A DNA stretch of 44,772 nt, taken from NCBI GenBank assembly GCA_004802705.1, contig SGPL01000266.1, forward strand, positions 1 to 44,772, read 5' to 3'. Source of the DNA: Bondarzewia mesenterica (Eukaryota > Basidiomycota > Agaricomycetes > Russulales > Bondarzewiaceae). Below, piece after piece: positions 1-11,093 of this stretch. The notes beneath the pieces were generated by a model. It saw only the letters and a list, made by a program, of their open reading frames with translations, made no database searches and was not told the DNA's origin. Each line of letters opens with the position of its first letter. The stretch's first letter is position 1. A program made the translations under genes and the position numbers.

Positions 1-2253
1 GGTCTCACTACTCCTATTGTTTCCACCGGACCACCACCGCCCCTTGCTCCCTATGCGGATTCCTTCTTCAGTCGTGGACGGGAAGGTGANCGCGATCGCG
101 ACCGTGAGAGGGAAAGAGACCGTGATCGCGAGAGGATGGTAGAGAGGGAGAGGGTTGAACGGGAGAGGGAGAGGGAGCGAGATCGCGAAAGAGATCAGCG
201 CGAGAGTAAAAGGATCAAGACGGACAGAATTAAAACTGATCGCCCTGGTGAGTGGTAATCTATTTTTTTCTCGTATTTTTGTGCCCGTTTGCGTGTTGGA
301 GCGAGCCGTGTCGGGTTCGCTGGCCAGTATGTGCTGTCGAGAAGTAGCCTGGAATGCAGGCGCCGGAGGCAACGTGCAATTCACGGTGAACACGCATGCC
401 ATGGCGTCATCACGTCCTTAGGGCATCGGTACGCAGGCTCATCTTCTCTTTGTGCCATTGTATATCTATAAGGACACGCGACCGATCTTAGTGCTCTGCT
501 CAAAGTCTTGACCCTGTGCCCATTGCTGACCATCTGTCACAGAACACTTCAGTCCATCCATGGGCCAGGGCTCATCCCATCCTTCCACAAAGCTACCCCC
601 TGCCCCAGGCGGCCCCGGCCTCCCCCCGCCGCCCTCCACGACGACGCCCTTCTCGGCATCCGGTGGGGGTGTCCCTCCTGCCTCCGCAACTGAGCCGCAG
701 CCATCGAACGCTGCAGGCGGCATGGTTCCCGTCAACTCGACGGCCGGGTTCCTTGATGACATGGACCCACTGAACATGCCTCCCGAGATGAAGAAAGAGG
801 GCGGCGATTGGTTTGCCGTATTCAACCCGAAGGTCAAGCGCGTGCTTGACGTGAATCTGGTGCACACTTTGGTTCATGAGAGGTGCGTGCGCGCCTTCTT
901 CCAGCTTGCGTACCCGAGTCTGTTTTTGCTGAATTGGGATGCGACGGTTTCCTGTTGGGTCATCCAGTGTGGTATGTTGCGTGCGGTTCTCTGCGGACGG
1001 CAAGTATTTGGCTACGGGGTGCAACCGTTCCGCACAGATCTATGATACCAAGACGGGCGCCAAGACATGGTGAGCCGCGCACCCTCGGATGTTCTAAGAA
1101 AGATGGCTCAGCTCTGTTTTCACAGTGTTTTACAAGACCCGGATGCAACGAAGACGGGAGATTTGTATATTCGCAGCGTGTGTTTCAGCCCGGATGGCAA
1201 GTTCCTTGCGACCGGCGCTGAGGACAAGCAGATACGCGTACGTACTACTTTTCTTGCCGCCTTTTTGTTTCGACGGCTCAATGTTTCTCATAGATCTGGG
1301 ACATCGCCAAGCGGCGGATCCGGAGCGTGTTCGATGGGCACCAGCAAGAGATCTACTCACTCGACTTTTCGCGCGACGGGCGGCTGATCGTTTCGGGCTC
1401 GGGCGACAAAACGGCGCGGATTTGGGACATGGAGACGGGTGCGTGCAGAATCCTAGCAATCCACGAGCCCGAGGCAGTGGACTCGGGCGTGACGAGCGTA
1501 GCGATCTCGCCTGACGGCAGGCTGGTCGCTGCGGGCTCGCTGGACACGATCGTGAGGATTTGGGACGTCGCGACGGGGGTGCTCGTGGAGCGGCTCAAAG
1601 GGCACAAGGACAGCGTTTACAGTGTCGCGTTCACCCCTGACGGGAAGGGTTTGGTGAGTGGCAGTCTGGACAAGACGCTGAAGTACTGGGACGTCAGGCC
1701 CATGTTGGCGAACGCCGGGAGGAAGGAGGCTGGTGCTGCGGGGGCAGTTGGTGCTGGAGCGAGTGGGGCGAACGGGAAGAAGGACGGCGGGGATAAGGGA
1801 AGTGCATGCACGATGAATTTCACGGGGCACAAGGTGCGCGTTTTCGCATCTATTGTTCACGATTGTTTGTCCGATTTCCGTCTTGCAACTTCTTGCGTTA
1901 GGATTATGTGCTCTCGGTCGCCGTATCGCACGACGGGCAGTGGGTCGTGTCGGGCTCCAAGGATCGCGGGGTGCAGTTTTGGGATGCGCGGACTGCGATG
2001 GTACAGCTCATGCTTCAGGGGCACAAAAACTCAGGTGCGTCGTCGCCCGGCGGCTGGTTCGGTCAATGGCAGTGGCGATTCAGTGCTGACGGTGCACATT
2101 GCAGTGATCTCAATCGATTTGAGCCCCGCGGCGAGTTTGCTGGCCACAGGCAGTGGGGATTGGCAAGCTCGGATATGTGCGTCCTTAACTCTTCTCTTTG
2201 TGGGTCGGCTGCTGACACGGTCTGCGCTTGTAGGGAGTTATACCACCGCATGA
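1..2253 (+). CDS. TUP1: Tup1-type transcriptional corepressor (5' partial)
   Basis: WD40 propeller protein of the Tup1/Groucho corepressor family, recruited by DNA-bound repressors in the nucleus. The 5' end, with the expected N-terminal tetramerisation helix, lies outside the window. Exons read: <1-247, 543-882, 968-1069, 1126-1237, 1294-1833, 1902-2034, 2105-2176, 2234-2253. The first exon encodes a proline stretch and then a long Arg/Glu/Asp-rich tract ending in a basic KRIKTDR segment, a possible nuclear signal. Exon 2 is Pro/Gly/Ser-rich and ends in the Tup1 signature [12 protein letters not shown] and [12 protein letters not shown]. Seven blades follow, with typical pieces such as [31 protein letters not shown] and [18 protein letters not shown]; the last blade ends RIWSYTTA. 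The 295-nt first intron is unusually long for this window. Identity is firm; start and full length are not visible. Confidence 0.93.
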
Positions 2254-2811
2254 TGTTGCAAGCTAGCGTACACACGCATATTCACACTCATATGCTTATA
2301 CTCTCTGCTTTGTATCATCATCGTCGACGTCCCCCTTGTCGTCCTAATGCCGCCCTCGGCATCCCGGCCCCGATTCTATAACTGTTACTGCTGTTTGGTT
2401 GCTTGTTTTTTTTTGGTTGCTTGCCCTGGCTTGTAGCGAGCGAAAATATCTGTATCGCGTTGAGAGTTTTGGTTTCTTGTTTCTCTATCTTTTCTTCTTC
2501 AACTTCTTTTTTTTTTNCCTTTTCTGCCTTATATCTTTCTCATATCCTTGCGGAATCCACGTTCTCGTGTCCCCTCCCTTTGTTCACGCCTGATTGGTTA
2601 TAATTGTCGATCAGGATTGGCCGTTTGCATGATGGTGGGATCGTCAGTGTATCGCGTCGGCTCATTCGCTCACTGCTCGCGGACCTGTCGAGTGGGGGAC
2701 ACGTTCACTACTCGGATTCAAACTGGACTCGGACTGGGTGCCCATTGTTTCTTGCTATCACGGACAGGCCGGCGGATGGGATGAGGAGCATGCGGCAGAT
2801 CACGCAGCATG

Positions 2812-2825
2812 CTACATGCATGTAG
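2812..2825. repeat. 14-nt perfect palindrome
   Basis: CTACATGCATGTAG is self-complementary over all 14 bases. It sits in a cluster of TGCATG and TGTAG words between about 2790 and 2870, about 560 bases past the TUP1 stop. It could be part of an extended 3' UTR hairpin or just intergenic sequence. Confidence 0.6.
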
Positions 2826-3090
2826 AGTCGTGTATGTAGCATGTAGTATGTGCGGAGTACATGCACGCTGCGAAGGGTTCAGGTAGTTTTTGGGTAGGCT
2901 CGAAACGTGCATCCGGAAAATTCGTTGTCATTCGTCCTCACTTTCCCCAATCCTTCGTTTTTGACTTTGTTCATGATAATGTGCATGGTGCGGTGGGTGT
3001 AGACATGTTGTACATGCGTATCCCAATATTTATTTGGCTGTAGGGAGTGCATGCTTATAGTAGCGAAGTTTGAAATCCAGGGTTTCTGGG

Positions 3091-3104
3091 TGTACATATG
3101 TACA
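3091..3104. repeat. 14-nt perfect palindrome
   Basis: TGTACATATGTACA is a perfect inverted repeat in the TUP1 downstream region. No function can be assigned from sequence. Confidence 0.6.
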
Positions 3105-4054
3105 TACCGTGTATTTATTGCGTTTGGGTCTTTTGCTGTGTCCGACGCGATGGAGGTTCTCTGATTTCGATTGGGCGGACACAGACACTGTAATGGGGTG
3201 CGGGGTCGAGAGAGAAAAATGGTAGAGGGATTGCATCTACTATGGAGTGCAATTGGACCGCGTGCCCGGTATAGGCTCGTGAGGCGACCGGGTTGATGCC
3301 AGCGTCTTGATTTCGAGATTATTCATCTGTCAACTGTTGAATTGAGGCTTCCGAAACCACCAGAGATACAGTGCATGCACTTGAAATGACTCGATGGGCT
3401 TGCGAAGTAGGCGTGAGCACTCGTATACTCATACTCACGCATTTGGTAGGTACTATGCACGCATTCAAGCGAGTGTGCTGAGGGCGCCCGGAGATACTTA
3501 GATTTCCTAAGTCTGTGTAGGGAGCGAGGGTGACCGGTGAACGTTTGGACGTTTGAACGCGACGATCGCAAGTTCGACGCGCACATGAAGAAATTAGAAT
3601 CAAAATTGGGGTAAGCTATCACCATGCATGCCGCAGGGCTTGTGATTGAACACGATGGAGAACGCGGGGACCGTGGAACTTGAAGGTGACGGTCAAAGCG
3701 GCAATGGGACATCCGTACAGACAAGGGTCATCTGTACGCGCATGGGATGGGACGTCTTGGAAAAATTTGATCCTTTCGTCCGCACTAGGAATCAGATAGG
3801 ACATATGGTAGGTGAGGCGCATTTTGGTGCCTCTTTCGTCCGCATTGGGATGGAATCTCTGCCGTATACGCATGGGGCCAGTCATGAGCATCATCCTGTT
3901 TTACAAGTCCCCAAATTTATCATCACAAAAGGCGGAAAAGACCGAACACGGAGCGGAAGGCGGAGTGGTGAAAACTGGTGAAAAGCACTCTGATTCGGAA
4001 GGAACCAGGCCCGTCTCCACGGCTTGTCTTTCGCTCGCCGGGCCCTATGCCCTG

Positions 4055-4078
4055 CAGCAGCAGCAGCAGCAGCAGCAG
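4055..4078 (+). repeat. (CAG)8 microsatellite
   Basis: Eight uninterrupted CAG units. Short frames on both strands read it as poly-Gln (+) or poly-Leu (-), but no surrounding gene was recognised, so it is treated as a non-coding microsatellite. Confidence 0.8.
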
Positions 4079-5081
4079 GTTCGCCTGCCCCACTGCCTCT
4101 CCAGTACTTATCAAGGCTCCTGAAATCAGCTGCTGGTAAATTTGGAGATTATTTCGTTCAACAATCCTCTGTTGATTGTGCATAATGTAAGTATGAGATG
4201 AATGATTGGGCTCGACCACCCGAGTCTATCCCGAGTCTTAGTAGAAGGCACATATCTTCAAGGGGAAAGCTGGGGAACCCGGGAAGGCATCGCACGTTTG
4301 TCGTTGACGAGTTGCTGCAGAAGTTAGAAGCCATCACCATCGTTCTGTCGCATGATCCGATACAGTACCGATACAGTAACTATTCTGTTGTATGGTTGTT
4401 AGTGATGCAATGTTGCCTCCGCACGTCTCTGCATTTAGACGCGAAACAGACCTCACTCCGCAACGGTAAGCCCTCAATTCTCTTCGTCTTCTCTACTCTG
4501 TCACACCACTAGGTTGTCCAATTACACAGGCTTCTCTTTGACGGGACACCTAGTTTCTTCGTGTTCGACTTGGCCTATCCAGCCTCATCTGCTCAATCAG
4601 GACGGCGCTCGCGATGATTTCAATATAGTTTGGTATGAATGCAGTCGATCTTGCGGCCGAGATTTACCAATGCCATGCCAGTGGGCCCCCTTCGTCATCC
4701 TCATCGGAAGTTCGCCAGGTCATCCATTCCCTCGCAATATTTATGCGGGCGTTTACAGGTTTGTCATGCTCATGTATGCGTGCTGTTGATCAGAAACTCC
4801 TTAATCTGCATTTGGTTCGCGAAACACAAGGCTGAACAAAATTCTCGCCGCGACGCGGCACGAAGAGACTTGTTTGCAACAGTGTAAGTCGTGAATATGT
4901 ATCGTATCCTCCCAGTTGCGCTGTTCGCCATATTTGAGTTGCTCATCTGAGATCTCAATGTCCTGCAGACCAAAGACCAGACCCAAGCATGTCGAATATA
5001 TTTCAAAACAGTAAGGACGGCCTTTCTCCTCCTCTCTCCCCCGGTGCAAGCGTGCTCCGTTGTGAACATCACAACGGCACC

Positions 5082-5090
5082 TTATCTGAT
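5082..5090 (-). promoter_or_regulatory. GATA iron-repressor site, distal to + reductase
   Basis: TTATCTGAT reads ATCAGATAA on the minus strand, an exact match to ATCWGATAA, the known consensus for the fungal iron-responsive GATA repressors (SreA/Sre1/Fep1). It lies about 555 bp before the ATG at 5644. Occupancy is inferred. Confidence 0.6.
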
Positions 5091-5343
5091 TAGAAGATTC
5101 CGACGGTTCCGCATCTTCCCCTGCCAAACTTAGCTAGACTCAGCTCCGATCTTTGTGGATTCGACCTTCGGCAGCCTTTGGTCTGTGCAAGATCGTATAT
5201 TTCCGATACTCGCCCCCGGCTGCAACTGCGATGGCAACTAAAGTCTGCATGATTAGGCAAACTATGTACTGTGGAGCATTCCGATGATCACCGCATGGAA
5301 GGCAGGAAGATATGAATTCTCTGGTGAGCGATGGAAGTTAGGA

Positions 5344-5352
5344 ATCTGATAA
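5344..5352 (+). promoter_or_regulatory. GATA iron-repressor site, proximal to + reductase
   Basis: ATCTGATAA is an exact ATCWGATAA match about 292 bp before the ATG at 5644. With the site at 5082 it forms a pair 262 bp apart. A similar pair lies upstream of the second reductase. Confidence 0.65.
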
Positions 5353-5643
5353 TTTTACGTCAAGTGACCTTATAACAGGAACGACGCCCCAGCGTGGTTT
5401 TCTGACGTCTCAGCTTTTGGTCCTGAAATCGAGGCTTTCTCTGGCCTTTCTGTCGTCAAAGGCTGAAGCAGTTGTCAATATCCTGGAATGGTTTTGGCCA
5501 AGGTTGCACAGCGCACGCATGCGTAGTCGCCGTTCCCATGACCAATGGTGTTCTTGAAGGTCCATCCCTGGAACCATAAAACCCAGATTGCGCTGACACT
5601 TGAGGTACCCCGCTCTTGGGTTCTGACTACCAGCCTCATCTCC

Positions 5644-8057
5644 ATGACTCAGAAAGATTCCAGCATCGCTCCCCTTGTTGCCGTCAAGGCTGCAAGCATC
5701 GACAAAGCTCGGCGGATTTTCCTGGCAGGTGAGTATCCGAGGGAAGTGTGGTACTTTATAGCGTCCTTCATTTTCCTTGTTGGTGTTGGCAATGGCATCT
5801 CGCGTCTCGCGTCATGGTGCAGGCAGACTGCTTTGAGACATGATCCAGAGCAGCACCACAGATCGTCTACGAGTGCCATCTCCCTCCGTCGGCTGCCCCT
5901 CGCCGCCGTCAACGCCTGTCGTATTATAGCCTTTCACTGCACCGTTCCAGTTGGCAGTAACTTCTCGCTAAATGTTGCCGAGCTGCTCATAACTGTCATC
6001 TATATCACGATCTTGTTCGTATGGTCACTGGTCAATTGTCAGTCACTTCTTCTTCTGGGTTCATTGGTGGTGTTGACGATCAGAGACATTTAGCGAACAC
6101 GACGACGGGCAGCAAATATGACCCGACATACTATTCCAGTCGGGCGGTTAGCATTGCAGATCCCGCTCATTGTTGGTCTTGGTATGAATAATAATATCAT
6201 ATCGCGTGAGCATCCGCGATTGCTGTGTGTGGAGTCCGCGCTGATTTTGTGTCACGGTGAAGTCATTACTGGTATCGGCGTCGAGAAGGCAAGCCTTTGA
6301 TGCATCACTTCACTTCTGCGTGATCCGATCCGTCGGTTCAGTTGAGTTACCTCCATCGAATGGTCGCCCGCACCATCGTTCCCTTGATCTGGCTCCATGC
6401 AGGCGGAAGGGTCCGTAACCAATATTCAACACGTTTGTATTTTCGGGTACACGCACTGAAATGGAGCTCGTCTCCGTCAACAGGTTAAGATCGGGTTTGT
6501 CCTGTCTCATCTATCTCACTGCTGACACGGCTCTACACCATGCTTACGTTCGATGTGGCATTCTCGCAGCTTCCGCCTTGACAATTCTTTGCATAGTGTC
6601 TTTGAGACATATTCGCCAACTGGAATACGAGGCCTTCTTCCTCACGCATCTGATTCTCGTTCTGTGAGTAAAGCAGTCCACTTCATCTCCAACGTCGGTG
6701 ACATTCGATCCGTTCTAGGATCATTTTACTTGCTGCCTTCTTCCACACGCGACAGTATCAGTGCGTACTTGCCTCTCCTGTTCTTGTTCGATACACGCTG
6801 ACCGTGTAATTTAGACGAGACCATTATATCTGGCCCTCATTCCTTCTTTGGGCCTCGATAGAGTTATTCGTTTGATTCGCATCATCATTTTCAATCACTC
6901 ATATTTTGGACTAAAATCTGGACTGGGGACATTTGATACAACCGCAGATATTGCTGCGCCAGGTTTCGTACGTATCCGCTTCCAACGTCCGAAGCACATG
7001 CACTGGTCCGCAGGACAATGCGCATTCCTAACCATGTCTGGAGTTTCCATGTATACCTTCGAATCCCACCCTTTCACCATCGCGAACGCGGATCTCGACG
7101 ATGAACGGCGGATCCTTGACGAAAAGAGCGACTCGGTTGTCTCGGTATCTCATGGAAACGATGCCGTCTGTTTGATCAACGCGCGGCAAGGTTTCACAAG
7201 ACGCCTGATTGACATCGCAAAGAAAGGCGGTTCCTTAAAAGTCTTTTTGGATGGTCCATACGGTAATCCTCCTCTTCTTGGAGGCTTCTTGGAGGCTTCG
7301 ATACTGTCATTTTGATTGCTGGTCAGTCTCTCAAGAATAATATTGGAGTCTCATCTTACATACCAGGTTGGCAGGCGGTTCTGGTATCTCTTTCACTAGC
7401 CCACTACTCGCGGACCTCGTACAGTAAGCTTACACGTATTTGCTGATCTTGTCCTTTGCTCATGTATCTTGAAGTCGAGTTCATCAGAATCGTTCCGTGT
7501 GCCGCAGCATCATCGTTATCTGGTCCATTCGTCACATCGGTGCGTCAGCTGTGGATGTTCCGTTCATTGAACCATGACTGACGTACCTTACAAAGACCAC
7601 ATCAATCTCGTTTATGACGATCTGGCTGCGGTTCTTCGGAACGTACCAGCATCTTTAAAAGTCGATTTTCGCATTCATATCACTTCTGCTGACGGGTCAC
7701 CAACGTTGCCGAGCGAAGGATCATCCGAAGTCAGATCACATCCTGAGGAGGAAGAGAAATCGGTGGCCAGGGTCATGCGCCTTCCTCGAACAATGATCGC
7801 CAAAGGACGAATTGATGTTCAGGGCGTCATAGAAGAGGTTTGCAGTCTCGCTCAAGGGAGCGTATCTGTTAACGGTGCGTTCTTCGGTTCCGTCATCACA
7901 TCGGCCTCAGTAAGATTTTGTCGAACATGCAGTCTGCGGGCCCGCTGGCTTGGCCAACCGCACCCGGGCCGCCCTCCGTTCTTCCGTTGCGGGGCCGATG
8001 AATGTTCTTAAGGGTGGTCCCAGCATTGAATTGCATGTTGAACAATTTGGGATGGCT
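5644..8057 (+). pseudogene. Ferric reductase pseudogene (FRE family, copy 1)
   Basis: Homologous along its length to the minus-strand reductase at 11094-13541. The family moves electrons from NADPH via FAD and two hemes across the plasma membrane to reduce Fe3+/Cu2+. Recognisable pieces in order: EYPREVWYF start, heme helix LHRMVARTIVPLIWLHAGGR (two His 14 apart), second His pair in THLILVL/IILLAAFFH, FAD motif HPFTIAN, then GPYG, AGGSGI and CGPAGL nucleotide-binding motifs. Lesions: about 8 nt missing near 6155 (before the segment ending GLGMNNNIIS); no AG acceptor between 6492 and 6541 for the intron that copy 2 splices there; one base missing near 6852 (WALDRV); and an 11-nt tandem duplication at 7278-7299 that breaks GGFDTVILIAG. 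One intron also has a GC donor (6289). The upstream ATG at 5545 is not supported by copy 2. The 3' end is uncertain; the final homologous residues end at 8057. Confidence 0.85.
7278..7299 (+). repeat. 11-nt tandem duplication inside reductase pseudogene
   Basis: The unit ttggaggcttc occurs twice in direct succession (7278-7288, 7289-7299). The other reductase has a single equivalent, so this is a small slippage duplication that shifts the frame in the nucleotide-binding domain. Confidence 0.85.
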
Positions 8058-9209
8058 GTGAGTTTTATGTTCTTTTTTGTTGTCTTGGGACAGAATACTC
8101 ACGGAACAGCATTGACGATCTCAGTGATGATCGCTTTATCAGCTAATGTAGGGATAGTCTTGAATGTCATCTTTCTTAAACTTCATCCTGTTATAGCCAC
8201 ATTCTCGGGGATCCTATCATTTGGGAGGGGGAGCCGTAGTATGCATGTATATATGGAATGGAGCCCTATTTGCTCCCTGGACCCAACGATTGCACACCAT
8301 CATTCAAATACTTGAGATCATCCTTGAGTGGCCTGTTCTTCCGTCCTCTCGCTCAGTGAGCTTGGACGCAAATTGTCAGCGAAAGCGCTTGGCAGGATGA
8401 TTTTATGGCACAGGCGCCGCCCATGTGTGGCATGTCGGGATCGGGCAAACGCGCCGAGTCCCTCGGACTAATTCTCTTCAACGGACTATTACTTACCAGT
8501 GCTTGCACGTTCTCGATAGATATCTTATGGGACCACGGTCCTCATTGCACGTTCGTTATTTCTATTTACTTTGGTACTGTACAGCTACGTTTTGCCACTC
8601 CGACGTACCTACAAAACCGAGCAGCGCTCCGTCGTGTCACCTCAGTGTTTGTCCTAACCACTGAGGTGAGTATACGCTTATACCTTACCTTTCTTACTTT
8701 GTGCTGACTTGCTGGTAGCCACTCGTTGCCTCGTTCCTTTAGGTACTTACCACAATATATTGACAGAGTGTTTGTCCTAACCACTGAGCCACTCGTTTCC
8801 TCGTTCCTTTAGCCCGCTAGCCCGCTGACATAGCACACCGTGACAATATACTTTTGCATATTGGATGCTAGATATTCAACAAGGCGTATTATCCCGACTT
8901 GTCATCCTTACGAGTCATACAATAAAGCACTTTCGTTTTCTGTATAACACACGTCGCAACGCGCATTGGGCTAGGTGTTGACTGTATAAGAGTGCCAGAC
9001 TGTACTAGTTAATATTATGTAGTACATACTATTTCGCTTAGCGGACTCCGGCGGCAAAATACCCTATCTCACTTGAAGCTCTTTTTGCTGCCATCCCCAA
9101 CTTTGTCGCCGCGGTCTTTGAAGTTGCAGTGACCCCGGTAGTATATCTCAAACCTGATAGAGTGCTTACCTCACTTCAGTACGACTAGGCTAGGCAACGT
9201 CTAATTCTC
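8058..9209. other. Region between reductase pseudogene and TUP1 paralog
   Basis: About 1.15 kb without a recognised gene. A frame from 8405 remains open through 8665 and could splice at 8666 to 8719 to end shortly after, which would give a roughly 100-residue product of unknown nature. A partial duplication at 8644-8812 is listed separately. The last 350 bases should carry the promoter of the TUP1 paralog; no clear motif was found there. Confidence 0.4.
8644..8812 (+). repeat. Tandem duplicate, one copy with an intron-like 53-nt insert
   Basis: A 22-nt segment (8644-8665) recurs at 8767-8788, and a 26-nt segment (8717-8742) recurs at 8787-8812 with one mismatch. In the second copy they are contiguous. 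In the first they are separated by 53 nt (8666-8718) that start GTGAGT, contain CTGAC near the 3' end and finish in TAG, exactly the look and size of introns in this window. Further gcccgct repetition follows the second copy. Confidence 0.8.
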
Positions 9210-10654
9210 ATGTCCGACTTTGATGAACTCGACCCCAGCTCTATCCCTGCAGAATTTTTGAAAGAGGGCTCCGACTGGATCGCTGCATTCAATCCGCGCG
9301 TTCAGCGCGTTATGGATGTCAAGCTCGAGTCCAAATTCCAGCATGAGAAGTGAGTTCCCCTTTCGGTCAGTCATCAACAAAGTCGTTGACCGGGGGATGC
9401 CATCTGTTTGACAGAGTCGTCTGTAGCGTGAAGTTCTCGACAGATGGGAGGCACCTTGCCGTTGGACTGGACGATTGTGTAAATCTGTACGACATAGGTT
9501 CTGGAAAGAAATTTATGTGGGTCTTCAACGTTCTAAGAAATTCCCCATTTTTCGCTCTACTACTGGAAATCCAGATTGCCGTTTGAGCATTCAGGCGATG
9601 TACCGAGCCGGAATTATGTGCGCGCGGTTTCTTTCAGTCCGGATGACAAGCTACTGGTCGCAGGTTGTGAGGACAAGCTCATCCGCGTGCGTATGGCCAT
9701 TCGGAATGATAAAAAGGGCTTTTTTGGTTGATGGGCTCTCCGCGCGCTGTGCGTCCAATAGGTATGGGATTTAGAGACTAAACAGATTGCGCACACCCTT
9801 TCTGGCCACCACCGTGAAGTCTATGCCCTTGATTTCACCCCTGATGGGGGCACCCTCATCTCCGGATCTGGAGACCGTACGCTTCGCCAATGGGACCTTA
9901 CCTTTTCTTATCCTTCGGAATCAGTTCGCATTCTCGCTGTCGAAACAGATGTTAGTAAATCCGACACCGGAATAACCGCCGTTGCTATCTCTCCGGATGG
10001 GGCTTATGTCGCTTCGGGGGCGCTTGATGGGACTGTGCGTGTGTGGAGTCTGCATGGGAAGGAGCCGAACGCAATCGCGCGATGGCAGGCGCACGAGAAA
10101 AGCGTGTATAGTGTTCGTTGGGTCATGCAGGGTAAAGGGATTGTCACTGGGAGTTTGGATCGGACATTGAAGCGATGGACAGTCGACTTTCCTGGAGAAG
10201 GTGGTGGAAAGAGTGAATGCGCCAGGACGATGGTGGGCCATAAGGTGCGCTTTTTGCTGCGGGATCTATTCTAAGTGACGACATGATGCCATCAACGTTC
10301 TGGGGTCAGGACTATGTGCTCGCAACCGCTACTTTACAGGAGGGACAGATGCTCCGTGCAGCATCAGCGTCCAGAGACGGGACGGTGCGTTTATGGGATT
10401 TGAGGACAGGGCAAGCCTTATTTTTTATCCAAGGCCACAGAAACACAGGTGCGTCTGTTGAGCAGCCGGCTTCCATGTTATCTTAAATCGTTGACATTCT
10501 ACAGTGACTTCTGTTGACCTGAGTTTGGACGGAAAGCTTGTCGTGTCGGGGAGTGGTGACGGACAAGCGCGCATCTGTAAGCTCGGCTGCATTGAGTCCC
10601 AGATTTTCGATTACTCAACAATTACTCACTCTAGGGAGCTATACCATCATATGA
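9210..10654 (+). CDS. WD40-only Tup1 paralog
   Basis: Exons: 9210-9349, 9415-9516, 9575-9686, 9762-10244, 10310-10448, 10505-10576, 10635-10654, summing to 1068 nt (355 aa plus stop). The start MSDFDELDPSSIP aligns just before the Tup1 signature; SDWIAAFNPRVQR matches Tup1 [14 protein letters not shown]40 blades follow (SVKFSTDGRHLAV, AVSFSPDDKLLVAGCEDKLI, GSGDRTLRQWD, AISPDGAYVASGALDGTVRVW, GHKDYVL) and the C-end RIWSYTII mirrors Tup1. All six introns match the full-length gene at 1-2253 in position and phase, so it arose by DNA duplication, not retroposition. The N-terminal tetramerisation/Ssn6-binding part and the charged linker are absent. Expression and function are unknown: it could be a monomeric decoy, an iron-locus partner, or a decaying copy, although its frame is intact. 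Confidence 0.85.
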
Positions 10655-11093
10655 TTTTGAAACGCTCGTTATGTATACCCATGCACTGGTATAAGATGTA
10701 AATGCTTGAATCACCCGCTTGATTGAGATCTAGGCTTGCGAAAGCGTGGTAAAGAACATCTCAGTTCGCCTCCGCCGAGTTTGCACAAGGCTCGACCATG
10801 TGTGCGCATGCCTAATGCCAATTCACAACATCACAAATTTCAACAGTATCAGATGTCCAAAATGAGCGACGATGCACTGAAGAGATATGTGGATACGAAA
10901 GTAACTACTTTGTTTTACAACAGAAAGAAGTATAGGCTTGATTCGTTCTATAAAGGTATAATGACATGGCATGCCTGCACGGCTTCATCGTTCCCATTTA
11001 ATCCAATCAACTCTTGTATAACTCTTACATCCCGTACTAGTTGGCGTGCTCTGGCCCACGCTTGTCTAAACAGAAACTCTAGCCAAGAAACGT
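10655..11093. other. Short convergent intergenic region
   Basis: Separates the TUP1 paralog from the 3' end of the minus-strand reductase. A frame from about 10850 (start MSKMSDDALKRYVDTKV) is open for some 40 codons to a possible donor but has no partner exon I can support. Otherwise it fits two converging 3' UTRs. Confidence 0.4.

Larger units (their letters stand above)
2254..5081. other. Intergenic region, no convincing gene
   Basis: This 2.8-kb stretch follows TUP1. The first few hundred bases are T-rich and fit a 3' UTR and terminator. The rest has only short overlapping frames on both strands, none with a family I recognise. It holds two near-perfect palindromes and a short CAG repeat (listed separately), and a degenerate local repetition around 3700-3860 in which 'ctttcgtccgca' occurs twice. 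An exon-like frame at 4198-4470 ends at a possible donor (4467), but no partner exons are convincing. Confidence 0.5.

Noticed and set aside
466..1024. Minus-strand frames opposite TUP1
   Set aside because: Shadows of the Pro-rich and WD40 coding exons of TUP1 on the other strand.
4055..4078. Poly-Gln coding tract
   Set aside because: No gene model surrounds the CAG repeat; it is better described as a microsatellite.
5545..5643. Upstream ATG extending reductase copy 1
   Set aside because: The second reductase starts at the position equivalent to about 5644, and the extra residues have no counterpart.
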